Origin: Candidatus Mesenet endosymbiont of Agriotes lineatus
GTDB lineage: Bacteria; Pseudomonadota; Alphaproteobacteria; Rickettsiales; Anaplasmataceae
Direction of reading: 5' to 3'
DNA: 64,000 nucleotides
NCBI RefSeq assembly: GCF_964019585.1
Contig: NZ_OZ026454.1
Location: 930,001-994,000, forward strand
In this document: positions 59,264 through 64,000 of the stretch, piece by piece
How positions within the stretch are numbered: position 1 is the stretch's first letter
How the letters are laid out: every line of letters begins with the position of its first letter
The notes under the pieces: generated by a model
Told to the model about the DNA's origin: nothing
Seen by the model: only the letters and a program-made list of their open reading frames with translations
The model's database searches: none
Program-made: the position numbers and the translations under genes

Positions 59264-61822
59264 TTAATTATTGTTTTTTATTATAGAATATAAATCATCA
59301 ATATTAAAATTAACCTTTGGTTGCCATATTGGTCCCGTTAAGTTCAAGTCTATATATACTGGATTACTTTTTTCTGGTGGTATAAAAAAGAGCCTCAAAC
59401 AGGAGATGGTTGTAAATTGAAGCAGAGATATGTTTGAGGAAACTGATCCACTTGCGTTATTTATCATAAACTGTAGGCTTGTTGAGCAGATACCATTTTG
59501 AATCTTTGCACTACCATCTATTGTAGTGAAAGAGGTATTGCCACTATATAAAGAAACCTGTGTTAGTGAAGCTATATCTGATTTGCTTTTACTCTTCAGT
59601 AAGTTAACAATAAAAGAATCTAAATCCACACCAACAAAATTAATTCCTCTTGCTGCAATACTTACCTTGCCAACTGCTTTACTAACCCACTCATACACAC
59701 TTTTACCTTCAGTTTTTACACTACCACTTATGCTGATATTACCAGTAAAATTGTCAATATCTAGAAGTTTTGCAATATAGCTTATATCTAAATTAGCTAT
59801 TGAAAATGATGAGACCAAAGAGGGCTGAGATCCAGTACCAATGTTGCCCTGAAAAACTGCATATCCACCTGCTACTTTATATTCGAATAGCTTTACACTA
59901 ATTAAACCATCCTTTAAAATAGTATTTAATTTAAAATCTTTTAAAATGTTAGATTTAGTCTTAAATTCTTTAATATCAATATTTATGTTACCATTGAATT
60001 CATTTAGTTTAAAAAAATCAAAGTCATAATGTGACCAAATAATTTTCATTGTTTCATTTCTTGTTTTTAAAGCTTTTGTTTTTATGATCAAGTTAGGAAA
60101 TTCAATAAAAGCACTACTGAACTCTTTACCACTTAAATTTATTTTTAATGTTGGTTTTATTGTTTTAAAATCTGTTATTATTTGCACATTACCACTTATA
60201 TCAACGTTATCTCCAATTAAATTAATATCACTTATAGATAAGTTATCCTTAATGGTATTAACTAGAAAACTAATTTTTTTCACTTGATTGTTTTTTAATA
60301 TTAAATTATTAATACTAGTTTTAAATTTTATATCGAATTTGGTATCTCTTAACCACTGCATAGGTAACTTACCTTTCTCTATTTCAGTAGGAAAGTTAAG
60401 GCTATATTTATTAAGATTAATATCATTTACATCTATTTTACCATCAATAATATTTATCTTTTTATTGTATTTTATGCTTACTTCTCCGTGTAGATTGCCT
60501 TCATCCATTAACATTTTAACATTCGAGATCATAAATATTCGTGGTGCAACATATAAATAACCACTAAACTTAAATTTGTTATTCTCATTTTTAAGGTCAT
60601 CTTTTATTGAAATAGGAAATAACCATTCAGATAATGAGTCCATGTCCTGTCCCTGTGCTGAAAGTATTCCTTTGAAGCTAGATATTACCTTGTTACTGCT
60701 TATCTCACCAGTAACACCCATGCTGTTATCACTACCCGGCAAAACAAGAGTGAGATTTATATCTGCCTTACCATTATGTACACCAGTTTTAAGTTCGATA
60801 TTGCTTAAAATTTTACCATTATACTTTACTTCTTGGGCTTTAATTATGGAATTAGCATTTATATAATCTGGAATTATTAACCTAAAATTTTCCAATATGC
60901 TATTCAACCTATCATGATTAACTTCCCGTTGATTAAAAAACAAATAATCTATATCTATTTTTTCAAGCTTTATTCCCACATTGTATGTATTGTTTCGATT
61001 ATAAGCAACTTCACCATTCCCTTTTATAACTTCAGAATTAAATCTCAAGTTATAGATTTTCAGTTCATCATTGTTTACGTGTATATCCGATGTTAGTTCA
61101 AAAGCTCGATCTGCTGTTTGTTTGCCAGCTTCAGTGCCACTTATAACACTAAGTAAATTATTTGCTTTTGCTGTTAGTTTTCCTTTGAAGGCATTTTGAT
61201 CTTGCTTCCCTACTAACGCTATATTTAGGAAATTTGAGCTTATCTTTGCATCTACTTGATATGTATTGTGCTTTACAAGATCCATGCTTGCATTTAAATT
61301 ATAATTATTTTGTCTTAAAATAAACGTAGATGTTATTTTTCTGTTAGCTTTTGTACCTTTAAAAATAGCTGTTTTGATACGTATTTTGTCTTTTTTTCCT
61401 ACATTGACATCACTATTTATAATCGATACACTTTTAATGTTATTTCCTGTTTTGGTCACTTTATATAGGTTTTGTATATCAGTGATTAAACCATGTATAG
61501 TTACTTTTTTTGGACTTGGTGCAAATTTGACTAGAGATAAAAAGGATGGCTTAAATTCTAATTTCTCTATGATAGTAGATTTTGACGACAGATAACTCTC
61601 ACTTTCATGCTTAATATACAAATCATGTATAATCATCTTTATTGGAATAAATGAAACTTCAACACTACCATTGATATTTACTTGAGTACCATATGTTTCC
61701 TTTAGCTTCTGTTCTATATAGCTTTTATACTTATTATTCCAATTAATAAAACTAGGTGCAGCGTACAACAAGAATGAAAGAGCTAGAACACCAGCTACTG
61801 TAGCATAACGCAATATCTTCAC
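59264..61822 (-). CDS. asmA: AsmA family protein
   Basis: The protein has an N-terminal membrane anchor (VKILRYATVAGVLALSFLLY) and the AsmA-type periplasmic start SYIEQKLKETYGTQVNINGS, followed by long beta-rich repeats and a C-terminal AsmA-like segment (WVSKAVGKVSIAARGINFVG, ending near GPIWQPKVNFN). AsmA-like proteins are bridge-type lipid transport proteins of the envelope. The ORF extends to an ATG at 61900, but GTG at 61822 is preceded by AGGGTG and starts right at the anchor helix, so I use it (852 residues). The reading frame is intact. Confidence 0.8.
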   Translation of the reverse strand: MKILRYATVAGVLALSFLLYAAPSFINWNNKYKSYIEQKLKETYGTQVNINGSVEVSFIPIKMIIHDLYIKHESESYLSSKSTIIEKLEFKPSFLSLVKFAPSPKKVTIHGLITDIQNLYKVTKTGNNIKSVSIINSDVNVGKKDKIRIKTAIFKGTKANRKITSTFILRQNNYNLNASMDLVKHNTYQVDAKISSNFLNIALVGKQDQNAFKGKLTAKANNLLSVISGTEAGKQTADRAFELTSDIHVNNDELKIYNLRFNSEVIKGNGEVAYNRNNTYNVGIKLEKIDIDYLFFNQREVNHDRLNSILENFRLIIPDYINANSIIKAQEVKYNGKILSNIELKTGVHNGKADINLTLVLPGSDNSMGVTGEISSNKVISSFKGILSAQGQDMDSLSEWLFPISIKDDLKNENNKFKFSGYLYVAPRIFMISNVKMLMDEGNLHGEVSIKYNKKINIIDGKIDVNDINLNKYSLNFPTEIEKGKLPMQWLRDTKFDIKFKTSINNLILKNNQVKKISFLVNTIKDNLSISDINLIGDNVDISGNVQIITDFKTIKPTLKINLSGKEFSSAFIEFPNLIIKTKALKTRNETMKIIWSHYDFDFFKLNEFNGNINIDIKEFKTKSNILKDFKLNTILKDGLISVKLFEYKVAGGYAVFQGNIGTGSQPSLVSSFSIANLDISYIAKLLDIDNFTGNISISGSVKTEGKSVYEWVSKAVGKVSIAARGINFVGVDLDSFIVNLLKSKSKSDIASLTQVSLYSGNTSFTTIDGSAKIQNGICSTSLQFMINNASGSVSSNISLLQFTTISCLRLFFIPPEKSNPVYIDLNLTGPIWQPKVNFNIDDLYSIIKNNN

Positions 61823-61933
61823 AGAACACCCTAACTTAAATTTTAATATTAACCTAAAGTGACTAAAATTTAGTTTCCAGTACAATGCAAAGGTAAGCAT
61901 TTATAGTACTAAATTTTTACTCAAAAGGAATAT

Positions 61934-63268
61934 CTATTTCAGTATATACACAGTTTTACCAGATATCACAGTACGAACTGCACGCCCCCTTACTTTTCTC
62001 TTATCAAAAGGAGAATTTTTTGATTTACTTGCAAATTTACCGATATCAATTTCCCAGCTATGCTCTAAATCAACAAAAGTTAAATCAGCTACAAAATTCT
62101 TTTTTATTCGTCCTCTTGGCACATGTATAATATCTGCAGGCTTATAGGTTAGTTTTCCTAACACATCCAATAAATCTAGATCATGGTCATAGTATAATTC
62201 AAGTGCTAATGGTACAAGAGTTTCAAGTCCTACAATACCAAAAGCAGAATCGCTTAATGGTAAATCTTTAGAACCTGCATCGTGTGGTGCGTGATCGGTT
62301 GCTATGCAATCAATTATACCAGTTTTTAATCCCTCTATCATAGCTAAGCGATCCTCTTCTGACCTTAATGGAGGATTCATTTTTGCCATTGAGCTATGAT
62401 CTCTAACGTCATTTTCAGTTAAAGTAAAATGATGAGGGGCAACTTCACAAGTTATATTTATTCCTCTTTTTTTTGCATCGGCAATTGCTCTTAGCGAATC
62501 TTTAGATGAAACATGTAGAACATGATAATGAGCATTAGGAATATCTTTCATAAGCAAAATATCACGGCTAACCATCACTGCCTCAGAAACGCTTGGAATT
62601 CCTGTAATTCCCAGCTCTTCAGAAACTATTCCCTCATTTATGCAACCACCTGCAGATAAATTTAAATCCTCTGCATGCTGAGCAATAGGAACATTTAGCA
62701 TAGATGAATACTTAAGCGCCTGCCTCATTATATGAGCATTCATAACAGGTAGTCCATCATCAGTAAAACCAACAGCTCCAGCTTCCTTAAGCAATGCCAT
62801 TTCAGTTAACTTATTTCCAGATTTTGTAATTGCTGCGTAAAACTCAACATTAACATGAGAGGTCTCAAATGCTCTATACTTTAAGTACCTAGCAAGTATT
62901 AGATTATCAATGGGTGGAATGGTATTTGGTTGACAAACTACGGTGGTTACACCGCCTGCAGCAGCAGATTTACTGCCAGTATATATAGTTTCTTTATGCT
63001 CCTGCCCCGGCTCACGAAAATGCACATGAATATCAACAATTCCTGGCATCAGCACAAGGCCATCACAATCTATCACTTCATCAACACCGCTTGGCACACC
63101 ACCTGCAAATAAAGACTCGCCAAAATCAGCAATAATCTTACCTTCAGTTAGAAGTGAGCCATAAATATCAAGTTTAGATTCAGGATCAATTATACGAGTA
63201 TTTATATACGCAACTTTATACCCTTCTTTTTGACCATTCCCTAACAAAAACCAAGACTGCTCTAACAT
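61934..63268 (-). CDS. pyrC: Dihydroorotase
   Basis: The 444-residue amidohydrolase closes carbamoyl-aspartate to dihydroorotate in pyrimidine synthesis. It has the class I layout: PGIVDIHVHFREPGQEHKET with the metal-binding His pair, TIPPIDN, VHVNVEFYAAITKSG in part (HVNVEFYAAITKSG), YHVLHVSSKDSLRAI, EVAPHHFTLTE, MNPPLRSEEDR and IDCIATDHAPHDAGSKD with the catalytic Asp. The N-terminus is slightly longer than usual, and an internal start is possible. Stand-alone and intact. Confidence 0.93.
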   Translation of the reverse strand: MLEQSWFLLGNGQKEGYKVAYINTRIIDPESKLDIYGSLLTEGKIIADFGESLFAGGVPSGVDEVIDCDGLVLMPGIVDIHVHFREPGQEHKETIYTGSKSAAAGGVTTVVCQPNTIPPIDNLILARYLKYRAFETSHVNVEFYAAITKSGNKLTEMALLKEAGAVGFTDDGLPVMNAHIMRQALKYSSMLNVPIAQHAEDLNLSAGGCINEGIVSEELGITGIPSVSEAVMVSRDILLMKDIPNAHYHVLHVSSKDSLRAIADAKKRGINITCEVAPHHFTLTENDVRDHSSMAKMNPPLRSEEDRLAMIEGLKTGIIDCIATDHAPHDAGSKDLPLSDSAFGIVGLETLVPLALELYYDHDLDLLDVLGKLTYKPADIIHVPRGRIKKNFVADLTFVDLEHSWEIDIGKFASKSKNSPFDKRKVRGRAVRTVISGKTVYILK

Positions 63269-63389
63269 AAAACTAAATAATTCATGTATAAATTATATGA
63301 AATCATAGCTTTACTACAAATATTATTGCAATGACTAGTTGTTTTTATGCTGGATTAGCAAAGCTGGGTTACTTGCACAAATACAAATC

Positions 63390-63425
63390 TATATAAGCAG
63401 TGAACCTAAATGCACTGCTTATATA
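63390..63425. terminator. 13-bp stem hairpin downstream of the terminal ankyrin gene
   Basis: tataagcagtg and cactgcttata (extended by one A-T and one T-A pair) flank a ten-base loop. It lies 44 bases after the minus-strand ankyrin stop and before pyrC, so it is probably a terminator for the ankyrin gene. There is no strong T-run. Confidence 0.5.
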
Positions 63426-63468
63426 TAATAAAGCTTGAGTTTTAAAGAGGAGTGGTTGCAATTAATAT

Positions 63469-64000
63469 TTATTTCTGAAGCTTCGAAATTTGACCAAGCG
63501 AAGGTGCATTCATAACAGTTGATGGACCATCAGTGGAAAACATCTTCTTGTAAACATAAGCAAGTACATAACTTACAAACATTAACAACCCACTTCCATT
63601 AGTACTTAATAAGCTACTTGCGTTATTAGAGATACCATTTTCTGCATCACTTCCTAAAAGCAAAGAGGTGGAATTAGTGATATTCCCCAAATTTTGACGC
63701 AAATGTGATAACATCATCGGAGTAGTGTCAGGTATCCCACTACTTCTCATATCAATAATACCGTTATTTCTGTTAGAGTTAGTAATTTCCTCAAGAAAAC
63801 TTTCTATTGTTGTCATCTGCTCTGTTGTACTATTTTTTGCTTGCTCACGAGCAGCTTCTTCTAGCAATGTAACCATTTCTTCATTGCCTTCTTCAGAAGC
63901 AACCTGTAGTAGGGTATTACCAGAATTATCTTTGGCATTAATATCTGCACCATTACTGATCAGCAACTTAGCAATATCTACATTGTTTTTATATATAGCA
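63469..64000 (-). CDS. Ankyrin-repeat protein, C-terminal part
   Basis: This is the 3' end of a gene that enters from the right edge; the frame is open at 64000. It carries the last two ankyrin repeats (NNVDIAKLLISNGADINAKD, then GNTLLQVASEEGNEEMVTLL), an acidic-polar linker, and one hydrophobic helix (GLLMFVSYVLAYVYKKMF), ending in SLGQISKLQK. A membrane-anchored ankyrin protein is likely. A hairpin follows the stop. Confidence 0.75.
   Translation of the reverse strand, partial: AIYKNNVDIAKLLISNGADINAKDNSGNTLLQVASEEGNEEMVTLLEEAAREQAKNSTTEQMTTIESFLEEITNSNRNNGIIDMRSSGIPDTTPMMLSHLRQNLGNITNSTSLLLGSDAENGISNNASSLLSTNGSGLLMFVSYVLAYVYKKMFSTDGPSTVMNAPSLGQISKLQK

Overview
The window is an AT-rich alphaproteobacterial genome segment that reads as Wolbachia or a very close Anaplasmataceae relative. 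The reasons are a cifA-cifB cytoplasmic-incompatibility pair, many ankyrin-repeat genes, an F-box protein, decayed IS630, IS256, IS110 and IS200/IS605 copies, and a sparse core set (mutL, pccB, prfB, mgtE, pleD, tatB, gdh, clpB, ppa, purK, apaG, folB, rsmH, nadD, asmA, pyrC) with almost no operon structure. I recognised no tRNA, rRNA or CRISPR array.

Layout. 1-1675: the start of mutL, divergent from an Rpn-type nuclease gene. 1774-14281: an accessory island with cifA (9116-10411) and a 2437-residue cifB (1774-9087) of the long type V architecture: two intact PD-(D/E)XK nuclease domains, a toxin-like pore region, eight ankyrin repeats and a latrotoxin-like C-terminus. A class 3 lipase ORF and a large membrane-anchored ORF follow in a different frame. 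14282-19093: an insertion-sequence graveyard around pccB. 19094-26934: a broken membrane-protein gene, two large ankyrin genes and a gene paralogous to a later F-box protein. 27194-40221: mostly core genes, including prfB with its programmed +1 frameshift site, a tatB-pleD overlap, gdh and clpB. 40415-44726: the F-box gene and an ankyrin/membrane gene. 44805-47096: ppa, a TRAP-transporter pseudogene and cvpA. 47097-49124: a second insertion-sequence graveyard. 49125-52213: a protein built almost wholly from an unfamiliar ~35-residue helical repeat. 52346-64000: core biosynthesis genes mixed with small membrane and ankyrin genes.

The most unusual signals are these: (1) the complete type V cif pair; (2) a recurring pattern in which genes are interrupted by a -1 frame change at an A-run on the coding strand (A9, A7, A12, A5, A9 in five genes), which suggests transcriptional slippage, reversible switching or a systematic assembly error; (3) C-termini of two ankyrin proteins and of one gene fragment that resemble the c-Myc-type nuclear localisation signal; (4) the 35-residue repeat protein; and (5) an F-box protein with a paralog. 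Together these point to a cluster of candidate host-directed effectors. All functional assignments rest on motif recognition by eye; no database search was run.
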